From the NCBI GenBank assembly GCA_013289825.1, contig JABCZF010000024.1, positions 1 through 64,000 on the forward strand: DNA of 64,000 bases, given 5' to 3'. The stretch comes from Acidobacteriota bacterium. Lineage in GTDB: Bacteria; Acidobacteriota; Terriglobia; Acidiferrales; UBA7541. How positions within the stretch are numbered: position 1 is the stretch's first letter; every line of letters begins with the position of its first letter. Below are positions 1-9,670 of the stretch, piece after piece. Below the pieces are notes generated by a model. The model did not search any database. It was not told where the DNA came from and saw only the letters and a list, made by a program, of their open reading frames with translations. A program made the translations under genes and the position numbers.

Positions 1-221
1 TCCACTCGAGTTACAAAGAAGTCCAGAGCCAGGCATCCTGAGAAAATCAGTCCGGAGAAAATCGCAGCGGGGACAACTGCTCCCGAGTGACCTGCAAGGA
101 AGGTTTCTAGAGTGGCGCTTAGTAGCCAGATTTGGACTACCAGCAGGATAACGGTGAGCGCCATGGCCCCATCGATGGCCACTAGTCCGCGCCGCTGCTT
201 GGAGAGTTCCAGGTTGGCCAT
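1..221 (-). CDS. Small two-TM membrane protein, partial (5' part only; continues beyond window start)
   Basis: Minus-strand reading from ATG at 221: MANLELSKQRRGLVAIDGAMALTVILLVVQIWLLSATLETFLAGHSG...; hydrophobic, starts directly after the Rieske stop codon, so co-operonic. Confidence 0.6.
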   Translation of the reverse strand, partial: MANLELSKQRRGLVAIDGAMALTVILLVVQIWLLSATLETFLAGHSGAVVPAAIFSGLIFSGCLALDFFVTRV

Positions 222-222
222 G

Positions 223-729
223 TCAGCTTCCCTTCACGGCAATGGCAACTAGCTTGGTGCCCTCGCGTTCGAGAGTGATTTGTGGGAGAGGACGCGGCGG
301 AGGACCTTGCAAAACGGAACCATCTTTCACCGAGAAGAAGCCTTGATGGCACGGGCATTCGAGCCGGTCATTTTTCGCGGAGTAATATACGGCGCAGGAC
401 AAATGCGTGCACTTCTGACTGTAGGCTACGTATTCTTCCTCGCTGGTCCGAATCATGATGCAATGGTCCTGCGGTGTCGGGTAGGTGAAGAGTTTCACGC
501 CGCGAACCGGGATTTCGTCGATCTCGGCAACTTCAGCCGTTGGAAACGCAGGAGTCTTAGTAAGACGCGATTTCGCCAGAATCCAGAGGTTGCCTACGAA
601 CATCCCGAGGCTCGCGAGCGTGAGAAACTTCGTGAATTGGCGACGGGTGACGTAGCGCTCGTCGCTGGTGAACACCGAAAACTCGTCTTTCCAAAGCGGC
701 TCCTTACTGGGGTTGCGAAAAAACGGCAT
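223..729 (-). CDS. Rieske [2Fe-2S] protein with Tat-like/TM N-terminus
   Basis: CTHLSCAVYY...CPCHQGFFSVKDGSVLQGPPPRPL Rieske motifs; RRQFTKFLTLASLGMFVGN N-terminus; likely start MPFFRNPSKEP at 729. Confidence 0.88.
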   Translation of the reverse strand: MPFFRNPSKEPLWKDEFSVFTSDERYVTRRQFTKFLTLASLGMFVGNLWILAKSRLTKTPAFPTAEVAEIDEIPVRGVKLFTYPTPQDHCIMIRTSEEEYVAYSQKCTHLSCAVYYSAKNDRLECPCHQGFFSVKDGSVLQGPPPRPLPQITLEREGTKLVAIAVKGS

Positions 730-1300
730 ACGACTCCTCCCACATGTAATCCAGAACATCGAGTGAAACCGCATCTGTCTCGGCGGGAATCATCATGTGC
801 ACACGGGTCACGATCTTCTGGTTTCCGAAGTGAAATACGTTGGTTGGCTTTTCCCGCCGCTTGCCGATCTCCTCTGGCCGAACGTAGGAAAGCGCCTGGC
901 TGGGGCAAACCGTGGCACACATGGGCTTTTTGCCGACTGAAGTGCGGTCGTAGCACATGTCGCATTTCATCATCTGCTCATATTCCGGAAAGATCTTGGG
1001 AATGCCGAACGGACAGGCAAGAACACAGTTCGAGCAACCGATACACCGCGGCTTCAGAGAGGATTGGACGATGCCGTCATCGCCCTTCTTGATCGCGTCC
1101 GCGGGACACACCATGGCACAGGTCGGCTCTTCGCAGTGCCAGCAGACGTAGGCTGCGGTCGCCGTCGTTCGCTGTCGATCGATGAAGTCGAAATTGATCA
1201 TCGACTTGCCGCGATGGGTTTCACATTCCGCACAGGCTTCGACGCAAGATTGGCAGCCGATGCAGCGCGAAGGATCGACGTAGAATTCGTAACCGTGCAT
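704..1300 (-). CDS. 4Fe-4S ferredoxin-type electron transfer subunit (NrfC/DmsB-like)
   Basis: Multiple CxxCxxCxxxC clusters (CIGCQSCVEAC, CWHCEEPTCAMVCP, CIGCSNCVLACPFG, CDMCYDR...CATVCP). Confidence 0.9.
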   Translation of the reverse strand: MHGYEFYVDPSRCIGCQSCVEACAECETHRGKSMINFDFIDRQRTTATAAYVCWHCEEPTCAMVCPADAIKKGDDGIVQSSLKPRCIGCSNCVLACPFGIPKIFPEYEQMMKCDMCYDRTSVGKKPMCATVCPSQALSYVRPEEIGKRREKPTNVFHFGNQKIVTRVHMMIPAETDAVSLDVLDYMWEESYAVFSQPQ

Positions 1301-3543
1301 CAGGCTTGGCCCTTTCTCGGTTCGGATAGGTTTCCGGTTCTATTCGAAGCGCGGGCCCCATCAGGCGGTCCGTCCGCCTTTCGAAGGCGACACGCGGATA
1401 CTTTGAACTCAGGAATCTTGCTGCGCGGGTCGAGCGTGCGGTGCGTCAGTCGATTCGCACTTCGCTCGCCAGCCCAGTGGTAAGGGATGAACACCGTATC
1501 CGGGCGAATGGTCTTGACGACCATCGCTTGCAAGGTCATGTCGTTTCGGCGGGAGGTTACCGTGACCCAGTCCCCATCCTTTATCTGATATTGCTCAGCG
1601 AGGCGCGGATGAATTTCGAGGCGCGGATTTGGGTACTGATCGACCAGAGCGCCGATGCGACGCGTTTGCGTTCCGGAGAGATACTGGCTTACCACACGAC
1701 CAGTCGTCAGATAGACCGGAAACTCTACAGAGACGGGATCGCCACTCTCACGCCACTCCGTAACGAGGAAATGGTGTTTGCCATCGGGATGGAAAGAACG
1801 TCCATCCTCGAAAAGTCGCGGAGTTCCGGGATGATCGAGCGAAGGACAGGGCCAGAAAATGCCCATGTTCTTGTCGATCTTTTCATAAGTGATACCAAAA
1901 TAGTCCGCGTGGCCGCCGCGAGAGGCTTCGCGCAGCTCTTCATAAATATCTTTCGTGGTAGCGTACGGAAAATACTTCCCCTTTCCGAGACGTTTCGCGA
2001 GTTCGCAATAGATCCAGCTATCGCCTTTGGCATTCCCGGGCGGGTCCACGGCTTTCTGGATATGAATGACGCGGCCTTCATTCGTGCAGCCGATGCCTTC
2101 CTCTTCTTCCTGCAAACTGCCGGCGAGAACCACGTCGGCGTGGTGCGCGGTCTCGGACATAAAGAAGTCCACAACACCGAAGAACTCAAGTTTCTCGAGG
2201 GCCTCCTGCGTGAACTTCGCATCGGGAAGCGAAACCAGTGGATTGAAACAGCAAGACAGCAGCGCCTTGATCTCTCCGCAGTGAATGGCTTCCATGATTT
2301 CAACGGCGGAGTAGCCGGCTGGCGGAATCTCTTCCGGCGAGATTCCCCAGACCTTCGCTGTGTGAGCGCGGGCTTTGGGATCGCTAATCGAACGCTGTCC
2401 GGGAAGTTGATCGCATTTCTGACCGTGTTCACGCCCGCCCTGGCCGTTGCCCTGCCCGGTAATCATCGCGCAGCCCGCGCCTTCGCGTCCGATGTTGCCG
2501 GTCGCCAGGCACAGGTTGATCAGCGCCAGACAGTTTTCGACGCCTTTCGATTGGTGCTCCACCCCGCGCGCGTGAAGCACAATGGCGCGCTCAGCTTTCG
2601 CGAAGAGATGTGCCGCGCGTTCGATGGACTCGGGCGGCACACCGGTCTTCTCCGCGGCCGTGCGCGGGTCCCAGGCCCGCACTGATTCCGCCACTTGTTC
2701 GAACCCCGTCGTATGCGCGGCGATAAAATCGCGGCGTTCGAGGCCGTCGCGCAGAATGACGTTCAGCAAACTCATGTACAACGCCATGTCCGTGCCTGGC
2801 CGCACGGGAAGATACATGTCCGCATTCCGGCAAATCGGCGTCATCCGCGGATCAACAATGATGAGTTTTCCGCCCGCATCGCGGCATCGCCATAAATAGT
2901 CGGTCGTGATCGGAGCACAATCGGCGACATTCGCACCGGCCACCAGCACGACTTGCGCCTTGAGAATATCGGCCCACGGTAACGGGCTGCGGTCCACGCC
3001 AAACGCCAGTTTGTACGCGGTGCCTGCAGAGACCATGCACAGCCGTCCGTTATAGTCGATGTGACGCGTGCCCAGTGCCACACGCGCGAATTTCCCGAGC
3101 AGGTAGGATTTCTCGGAAATCAGGGAGGCGCCGCCATAGATGGCCACGGAATCCTTGCCATACTTCAGTTGCACTTCTTTCAGACGAGCCACGGTGAAAT
3201 CCAGCGACTCATCCCACGTCGCCGCGCGGAATCCCTTTGGCGTGCGCAACAAGGGGTCCAGTAAGCGGTCCGGATGCCCGCCCTGCATGTAGCGCTTCAC
3301 ACCTTTCGGGCAAAGCATTCCGTGGTTGAACGGAAATTCCTCCCATGGCTCGAAACCGATCACTTGGTTGCCGCGAACCTTGAGCTGGATGCCGCACTGT
3401 TGGCCACAGAAACAGCAATGTGTTTTCACCAGGCGTTCTGCGGGGCTACGTGATTCATCTTGCCACCCGCCAGGAGGCGTGTACGCCGGATGCGGGCCAA
3501 AGCGATCGAGGAGCGATTCCAGCGATACCGGTGCTTTAGCCAC
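1300..3543 (-). CDS. Molybdopterin oxidoreductase, cytoplasmic NasA/NarB-type nitrate reductase catalytic subunit
   Basis: HCCFCGQQCGIQLKV...GMLCPKGVKRYMQGGHPDRLLDPL 4Fe-4S/Moco signature and C-terminal molybdopterin dinucleotide-binding domain; no Tat signal; probable GTG start at 3543 (VAKAPVSLESL), overlapping the upstream stop by a few bases. Confidence 0.88.
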   Translation of the reverse strand: MAKAPVSLESLLDRFGPHPAYTPPGGWQDESRSPAERLVKTHCCFCGQQCGIQLKVRGNQVIGFEPWEEFPFNHGMLCPKGVKRYMQGGHPDRLLDPLLRTPKGFRAATWDESLDFTVARLKEVQLKYGKDSVAIYGGASLISEKSYLLGKFARVALGTRHIDYNGRLCMVSAGTAYKLAFGVDRSPLPWADILKAQVVLVAGANVADCAPITTDYLWRCRDAGGKLIIVDPRMTPICRNADMYLPVRPGTDMALYMSLLNVILRDGLERRDFIAAHTTGFEQVAESVRAWDPRTAAEKTGVPPESIERAAHLFAKAERAIVLHARGVEHQSKGVENCLALINLCLATGNIGREGAGCAMITGQGNGQGGREHGQKCDQLPGQRSISDPKARAHTAKVWGISPEEIPPAGYSAVEIMEAIHCGEIKALLSCCFNPLVSLPDAKFTQEALEKLEFFGVVDFFMSETAHHADVVLAGSLQEEEEGIGCTNEGRVIHIQKAVDPPGNAKGDSWIYCELAKRLGKGKYFPYATTKDIYEELREASRGGHADYFGITYEKIDKNMGIFWPCPSLDHPGTPRLFEDGRSFHPDGKHHFLVTEWRESGDPVSVEFPVYLTTGRVVSQYLSGTQTRRIGALVDQYPNPRLEIHPRLAEQYQIKDGDWVTVTSRRNDMTLQAMVVKTIRPDTVFIPYHWAGERSANRLTHRTLDPRSKIPEFKVSACRLRKADGPPDGARASNRTGNLSEPRKGQA

Positions 3544-5770
3544 GCGAATTCTCCCTAAGGCGGAGTTGCGCAAGGGAGAGCGATTTTCGTTTGCACGCCG
3601 GACACAGTTCCTGCCAGCTTCCGCCCGGGCCTTCCATGCGGTAATCGAATCCAACCTGCGGAAGGACGCGCTTCAAATCTTCGATGTGCATTTTGGAAGC
3701 AAACCGCTCACCGCAGCGCTTGCAAAGCGCGGGCTCGCCCGTTTCCCCTGCCGCCTGGTAGAACTTCACACCGAGCTGCGCGGGACGCTGGAAAATATGA
3801 AAAAACTTTCCGAATGGAAGATACAGCAGAGCGGCAATCACCGTGATGGCGTGCAGAATTGCCAAGAAGCTGTAGAACTCCCCGCGCAGCCAGTTTTGCG
3901 AAACCGTGAGCGCAAGTCCGGTCACAGAGATCGCGAATAGCATAATGATCGGAAGAAAATCCAGTGCAAAGGACTGCACTGCTTGAGCGCCTCTATCGCG
4001 AAAACGTCTCCACAACGAAAGAGCAATTCCACCGAGAACCAGAATTGCCGAGATATCCAAACCATGAAACAAGAGTTCCGCAAGCAGCGTATGCAGGCGA
4101 AATGACTGCACCGGAAAGCCGTAGAGCAGCACAACGTACGTGTCTTGATCCGTGGGCAGCGTCTGGAACGAGATCCAGCCGAAAACCAATGGAAAAGTGA
4201 TGAGTACGGCGAGAATACATCCCCAGAAGAGCAGTTGGTGCATCCACCATCGCAGCGTCGAACGGCGGCGAATGAAGGTTTGGGCTGCAAGGTGCGTGGC
4301 AGCCACGCGCACAAGCCGCGCCGTCCCGAGAAAGATACCCGCCTCGCGGAAAAGCTGCCATCCCCGTTCCCAATACACCCGCGTCGGGGGTTTATCGAGC
4401 CACACGCGATAGTGGTAGACGACGCCCCAGGTCGCAAAGATGGTAGCGAACGTGTAGATCACCAGGGCTGGATCAAAGTTTTGGAGATTGCGCGAGCCGA
4501 CAACGATGGCGGCAACCAGTAAGCCGGTGAAGAGTGTGGCCGTGACGCCCGCGCGAATGCGGTCCGCCGTCCGGGTAAGCGATGTCGGCAGAGTCAGCTC
4601 GGCGGTCTGTTGTCTGGTCAGGAAGACCGCCGCATTGGTGCGCCACAGAATGGCGGAAAGAAAAGCCAGGAGAGTGAAGCCAGGCCAAATGGTGTGCAGG
4701 TGATCGCGGAAAAACCCCAATAGCAACGGTGGAAAGAATCCTCCCAGCCCACCCATAGCGCCAACTAGGCCGGTAACCGTCCCCACCTCTTTTGGAAAGT
4801 ATTGCGGCACTAACTTGAAGACTGCGCCGTTACCTATGCCCAACAAAAACGCGCAGCCGAGCGCGCCTACGGTGAACGGCAACATTGCAGGCCAAGACAT
4901 CAACAAGGCGAATGGAATAATTCCGAGGAAGACAGCTTGAAGAACGCGAGCGCCTCCGATCTTATCCGATAACCAGCCTCCTAGCGGACGAGCGAGGGTC
5001 GCTAATACTACAAAACCTGCTGTACGGAGGCCCGCGTCCGCAGGTTTTAACCCAAACTGGTCCTTGAGCAAGACCGGCAGGTATATCGAAAACGCGACGA
5101 ATCCTCCGAAGGTTAAGAAATAAAATAACGAGAGCACCCAGGACAGACGTTCGCGCCAGAAGAGCTGGAGCATCGAGCCCAGGCCGGAGGGCCGCACCGT
5201 CTCGGGTGAATTGCGAGCAAGGAGAAAGAATGCGACTCCCCAAATGACCATCAAAGCCGCCATGCCCCGAAAAATATTCTGCCATCCGACGACCACAGCC
5301 AGGACCGGCCCGAGAAATACGGCAGCGGATTGCCCGATGTTGCCCAGCCCGTAAATGCCCAGTGCGCCGCCTTGTTTTTCAGGTGGGAACCAGCGGGAAA
5401 CGAATCCCACTCCGACCGCGAACGAACTTCCGGCGATGCCCAGAAAAAACGCGACGTACAGTAACTTCTTGTAGCTCGGGACAAGCGGCACCATGCAAGC
5501 GGGCACGGCGACCAGAATCATTAGCAGCGCAAAGACTATTCTGCCGCCGAAGCGGTCCGCGAGCATTCCCGTCACGATGCGCAGCAAAGCTCCGAGAAGA
5601 ACGGGTACGGCCACAAGAAACGCCGTTTGCGTTGCCGTGAGGTGGAAGGCTTCACGGAAACGCGGAGCGAACGCACTAATCAGTCCCCAAACGGCGAAGC
5701 AAAAGGCAAAGGAGACTGTTCCCAGAGCTAACTGCAGATTTGGTCGAGAAGTGGCTGGGGTCCTGTTCAT
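3536..5770 (-). CDS. Fusion: NarK/NasA-like MFS nitrate/nitrite transporter + cytochrome b (NarI-like) membrane domain + C-terminal CxxC...CxxC zinc ribbon
   Basis: N-terminus MNRTPATSRPNLQLALGTVSFAFCFAVWGL, MFS motifs (GMLADRFGGR); C-terminal multi-TM segment with spaced His; CKRCGE...CPACKRK tail; one continuous ORF. Confidence 0.82.
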   Translation of the reverse strand: MNRTPATSRPNLQLALGTVSFAFCFAVWGLISAFAPRFREAFHLTATQTAFLVAVPVLLGALLRIVTGMLADRFGGRIVFALLMILVAVPACMVPLVPSYKKLLYVAFFLGIAGSSFAVGVGFVSRWFPPEKQGGALGIYGLGNIGQSAAVFLGPVLAVVVGWQNIFRGMAALMVIWGVAFFLLARNSPETVRPSGLGSMLQLFWRERLSWVLSLFYFLTFGGFVAFSIYLPVLLKDQFGLKPADAGLRTAGFVVLATLARPLGGWLSDKIGGARVLQAVFLGIIPFALLMSWPAMLPFTVGALGCAFLLGIGNGAVFKLVPQYFPKEVGTVTGLVGAMGGLGGFFPPLLLGFFRDHLHTIWPGFTLLAFLSAILWRTNAAVFLTRQQTAELTLPTSLTRTADRIRAGVTATLFTGLLVAAIVVGSRNLQNFDPALVIYTFATIFATWGVVYHYRVWLDKPPTRVYWERGWQLFREAGIFLGTARLVRVAATHLAAQTFIRRRSTLRWWMHQLLFWGCILAVLITFPLVFGWISFQTLPTDQDTYVVLLYGFPVQSFRLHTLLAELLFHGLDISAILVLGGIALSLWRRFRDRGAQAVQSFALDFLPIIMLFAISVTGLALTVSQNWLRGEFYSFLAILHAITVIAALLYLPFGKFFHIFQRPAQLGVKFYQAAGETGEPALCKRCGERFASKMHIEDLKRVLPQVGFDYRMEGPGGSWQELCPACKRKSLSLAQLRLRENSRG

Positions 5771-6090
5771 CCCTGCTCCACGCAGCCCTCCGGTAGTCAG
5801 GAAGGAGTGAGTTCGGACTTGCGCTCGTTGGAAGGGAGCTTCAGCATACATCTCGCGCTGCCCTCCAGACAAACTGAAAGTTACTGCTGAAGTGTCGGCA
5901 CCTTAAGGAATCTTAACTGGCACGCCCACGACCTGTGGCTGTTTCTGCGCCTAGCTGGGCTGAAAGACGAACGTACCGAGAATGTTGATCGCATAAATCG
6001 TCAATTCCGATCCTCTAATTCCGTGCGCGTTCCCACGGAAGTGCCGTCGAGTTGCTCAGATGGAGTGTGATCCGGCAAGCCTTGATGGTT

Positions 6091-7968
6091 TCAACCCACG
6101 GAAGGATCTTCAGAATTGTCAGAGCCGCTGGTAGCCGGCGAAAGAAACCGTAGTTTCAGGGGCCGCTCCCGCCGGATCTCCTCCTCCAAGTGGCGGCCAC
6201 GCGCTTTGAGCAAATCTTCCAGCGCGATCAACCCCAAAAATTCCCCGGTTCCAGGCTCGACCACCGGCATTCTTGTAAACCCTTTCTCGGCCATTCTGTA
6301 GACTACGACACGTAGTGGTTCGTCGGGGTAGGCTGCGACTGTTTCACGTCGGACGATTTCACTCAGGGGACGCTGCAACGCGGCCTGCCCCCCGTCGGCA
6401 ACGCGTTTGCGGACATCGTCGCGTGTTAGCACGCCTACGAACTGGCCCGCCGCGTTGACCACCGGCAGCAGCCGCTGGCTCCGCCGATGATTCGTCCGAA
6501 GGGACTGTTGCAATTCTCCGAGCGTAGTCGTCGCGGACAACACCACCACCGTAGTGCGCATCACTTCGCGGACAAAAAGAATCTCCAGCGGATCGACCGC
6601 ATATTCTCGGCTCAAGTGATAACCACGGCGCGCTACCTTTTCGGTCAAGATCGATCTTTTCAGCGTGAGTACCGTGAATGCGTGAGCGATCACACTGGCA
6701 ACCAGCAACGGCAAAAAAACGTTTCCGTCGTGTGTCAACTCAAACGCAAATACGATGCTCGTGAACGGCGAACGCATGGTGCCACCCAACACCGCGCCCA
6801 TGCTGATCAATGGCCAGAATCCCGCGCCTTCGTTAGGAAGGAACATGGCTTCAAGGCCTCCAAGTGCTCCACCCATCATCAGCAACGGCGCCAAAACGCC
6901 GCCGGATGTCCCCGAGCCAAGCGATACCGCCCAGATGAACCATTTCACCAGCAAGACGCCCAGTATCACGTGCGTCGTCACGCTGCCTTGCAGCAATCCG
7001 CCGATGGTGTCGTATCCCACGCCCAGCGCCTGCGGAAAAATCAATCCGCCCAAGCCAATCGCCAGCCCGCCAATCATAGGCCACCACATCCAGTGAATTG
7101 GCAAGCGCTGGAATGCGTCCTCCGCGGCGTAAACCGACATGGTAAGCAGAGCCGACAACACTCCGGCCAGCAAACCTACCAGAACACATCCCAAAAGACC
7201 TTGCGGCCCGATGAACAGCGGGTGTTCCGGAACTGGAAACAATGGTCCAAGTCCCAAGAGATAACGCCTCAGCACGGCTGCCATTGCGCTAGCCAATGCC
7301 ACGGGAACCAGGCTGCGGGGTTTCCACTCGAAGAGAAGAAGTTCCACCGCGAGCAGCACGGAGGCCACCGGGGCCGCGAACGTCGCCGACATCCCAGCCG
7401 CGGCCCCCGCCACCAACAGGGTCTTGCGCTCAGCGCTCGTCAGGTGGAACAGTTGCGCAATCATCGAGCCGATAGCGCCACCCGTCATGATGATGGGCCC
7501 CTCGGCGCCAAAGGGCCCGCCAGAACCAATCGAGATCGCCGAGGAAATCGGCTTGAGCAATGCGACTTTTGGCTCGACACGGCTCCCGTTAATCAGGATC
7601 GCTTCGATGGCCTCGGGAATCCCGTGTCCCCGGATTCGCTCCGATCCATAGCGGGCCATCAAGCCAATTATCAGCGCGCCGCCAACGGGCACCAGCACCG
7701 CAAAGATTCCCAGGTGATTCCCTGAGGGCGATACCAAGGCCGTGCTCCATCGCCCGAAATAAAAAAGATTTGTGAACAGTCCGATCAGTCGCAGCAGTGC
7801 CAAAGCAACAAACGCGGCAACAACTCCGATGGCCAGTGCCAGCCCAGAGATCGGCAAAAGTCGTGTCGTCGCCGTGAAGTCGCCAAGCAGGTTCAACGAT
7901 TTGCCGTGCTCGCTGTACCCTGATTTCCTCTTGCCGGGCTCCGCATCTGTTTCGGTAGGATTACCCAT
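6091..7968 (-). CDS. ClC-family chloride channel/antiporter with C-terminal CBS domain pair
   Basis: GSGGPFGAEGPIIMTGGAIGS, GSGTSGGVLAPLLMMGGALGG ClC selectivity motifs; CBS pair at C-terminus. Confidence 0.93.
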   Translation of the reverse strand: MGNPTETDAEPGKRKSGYSEHGKSLNLLGDFTATTRLLPISGLALAIGVVAAFVALALLRLIGLFTNLFYFGRWSTALVSPSGNHLGIFAVLVPVGGALIIGLMARYGSERIRGHGIPEAIEAILINGSRVEPKVALLKPISSAISIGSGGPFGAEGPIIMTGGAIGSMIAQLFHLTSAERKTLLVAGAAAGMSATFAAPVASVLLAVELLLFEWKPRSLVPVALASAMAAVLRRYLLGLGPLFPVPEHPLFIGPQGLLGCVLVGLLAGVLSALLTMSVYAAEDAFQRLPIHWMWWPMIGGLAIGLGGLIFPQALGVGYDTIGGLLQGSVTTHVILGVLLVKWFIWAVSLGSGTSGGVLAPLLMMGGALGGLEAMFLPNEGAGFWPLISMGAVLGGTMRSPFTSIVFAFELTHDGNVFLPLLVASVIAHAFTVLTLKRSILTEKVARRGYHLSREYAVDPLEILFVREVMRTTVVVLSATTTLGELQQSLRTNHRRSQRLLPVVNAAGQFVGVLTRDDVRKRVADGGQAALQRPLSEIVRRETVAAYPDEPLRVVVYRMAEKGFTRMPVVEPGTGEFLGLIALEDLLKARGRHLEEEIRRERPLKLRFLSPATSGSDNSEDPSVG

Positions 7969-7999
7969 GTTTTGTCACGCACTCTCCGTCTTGGTTAAT

Positions 8000-8335
8000 C
8001 CCGCCCCGGATGGAGGTCCTGGGACTGACACGGGTTCACCACGAGCAGGCGCCGGTCTTTCTGCCCGCGGCTCCGTCGCACATAGCCGTGCTTCTCCAGC
8101 CGGTCAACCAGTTCGACAGCACTGTGATGTTTCAGCGCCATGCGCGATGCAAGCAGCCGGACCGTGGTCTAGTCGTTTCTTGGCAGCCCACGAATCGCCA
8201 GCAGTATTAGATATTGTTGCGGTCAAAGGCCCGTCCTGCGCGCTATATCGTCTGCACCGCAGTGAAATCTCCGGATGCGGGAGCGCAGTTTCCGCGAAGA
8301 GCTGGTACTCCCTTGCGCTGATCCCGATGTCACCA
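8000..8335 (-). pseudogene. MarR-family transcriptional regulator, degraded
   Basis: Minus-strand reading gives ...RRTGL*PQQYLILLAIRGLPRND*TTVRLLASRMALKHHSAVELVDRLEKHGYVRRSRGQKDRRLLVV (two in-frame stops), with N-terminal EYQLFAE in another frame. Confidence 0.7.
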
Positions 8336-8381
8336 TGACATTATATCGTGATGCGATACTTAGGGCCAGCGTGCGAGGACC

Positions 8382-8912
8382 TCAGCGTTTGGCTTTATCG
8401 AGAGGGTAAATGATGCGGCCGTCCAACACTCTTAGAAAAGAAGTGAGCGAATGAATCTGGGTACGCTTCCTGCTCATAATGTCGTCAACCTCGATGCCGC
8501 GTACCGTCAGCGCATCGGCGATGAGCGAACGGTGGCAACGCCACGGAACCGCCTCCGCGCACATAATCGCGCTCCGCTTCTCCGCGGCCATTTTCATCAA
8601 TCGATGTAATCCCGCTGCAAACTCGGAAGTCTGCATATAATCCGCGAAGCCACGAAATGAGGAGTTGCGCCAGCCCATGTTCGGCGAATCCCGTCGCGCA
8701 TGGCGCAAGCCCCCGAGCTTTCGCAAGTGCACGTAGCCAATCCTCGCGGCCCGCAACTTTTTCGACAGGGTCTCCCGGTTGAACTGAGGGTTGCGTCTCG
8801 ATCGGGGGATACTGCGTACGTCTATGACGCGCTTGATGCGGTGCGCCCGCAGAAGCTCTAGGAACTCTTTCCATGTGCGGTTGGAATGCCCAATGGTCAG
8901 GACCGAGAGCAT
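8382..8912 (-). CDS. DUF488 family protein
   Basis: MLSVLTIGHSNRTWKEFLELLRAHRIKRVIDVRSIPRSRRNPQFNRETL...CAEAVPWRCHRSLIAD. Confidence 0.88.
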   Translation of the reverse strand: MLSVLTIGHSNRTWKEFLELLRAHRIKRVIDVRSIPRSRRNPQFNRETLSKKLRAARIGYVHLRKLGGLRHARRDSPNMGWRNSSFRGFADYMQTSEFAAGLHRLMKMAAEKRSAIMCAEAVPWRCHRSLIADALTVRGIEVDDIMSRKRTQIHSLTSFLRVLDGRIIYPLDKAKR

Positions 8913-8959
8913 TTCTGGCGCTCCATATATAGTAAATCCAGTCCTCCGGTTCGCATTGC

Positions 8960-9307
8960 TCACGAGCGGATCATCGTCAGCAGCATCTTGAACCGAGTGA
9001 GGGCCTTCAGCGAGTGAGGTTGATTTGCAGGCATGAGGACCGCTTCGCCTGCCTTCGTGCGTAGTGGCTTGCCAGAAACCGCGATTTCCGCTTCGCCTTC
9101 CAGAAGATGTGCCACTGCGTCGAACGGAGCGGTATGCTCACTTAAGCCTTGGCCCTCATCGAAGGCGAACAGCGTGACGGTTCCCGTCGCGCGGTGGACC
9201 AGCGTCCGGCTGACAACCGCTCCTTCCTGGTAATTCACGAGTTCGATCAAGCGGACTACTTCCGCGATGGGCATTTCACGCTTATTCTGCGTCTGCTGTG
9301 AACTCAT
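8960..9307 (-). CDS. Cupin-domain protein
   Basis: GQGLSEHTAPFDAVAHLLEGEAEIAVSGKPLRTKAGEAVLMPANQPHSLKA. Confidence 0.85.
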   Translation of the reverse strand: MSSQQTQNKREMPIAEVVRLIELVNYQEGAVVSRTLVHRATGTVTLFAFDEGQGLSEHTAPFDAVAHLLEGEAEIAVSGKPLRTKAGEAVLMPANQPHSLKALTRFKMLLTMIRS

Positions 9308-9670
9308 CTTTCGCCGCCTCCACCGCCACCATGGTCTCGTGTTACCAAATCGTTCCCATCAGCACATGTCCACTATCCGCAACGCAACTTCAGCTCTCCA
9401 GTGGCTCACTTGCTTTTTCATCGAGGCGCACCCAGACTTTTTGAAGCTCCTGGACTAGTTCCGGGTCCACCAGGCCGGTGCGATGTCTGGTACGACTTCC
9501 GCGTGCTTTGGCAGTCCCCGCGCTTTTGTAAGGTGCCGTAAAACCACGAAGCGCAAGACGGATAGTACCGCACTCGGAAACTGCCCGGCACCGGACAAGG
9601 AAACCCTGGTGCGGGCCGGGCGCGGCGTAGGGTATGATAGAGTGTTCAGAATGACTCACTTAGGATAACG

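Noticed and set aside
6487-7725. 412-aa plus-strand ORF antisense to the ClC channel
   Set aside because: Gln/Arg/His-rich antisense translation with no domain features.
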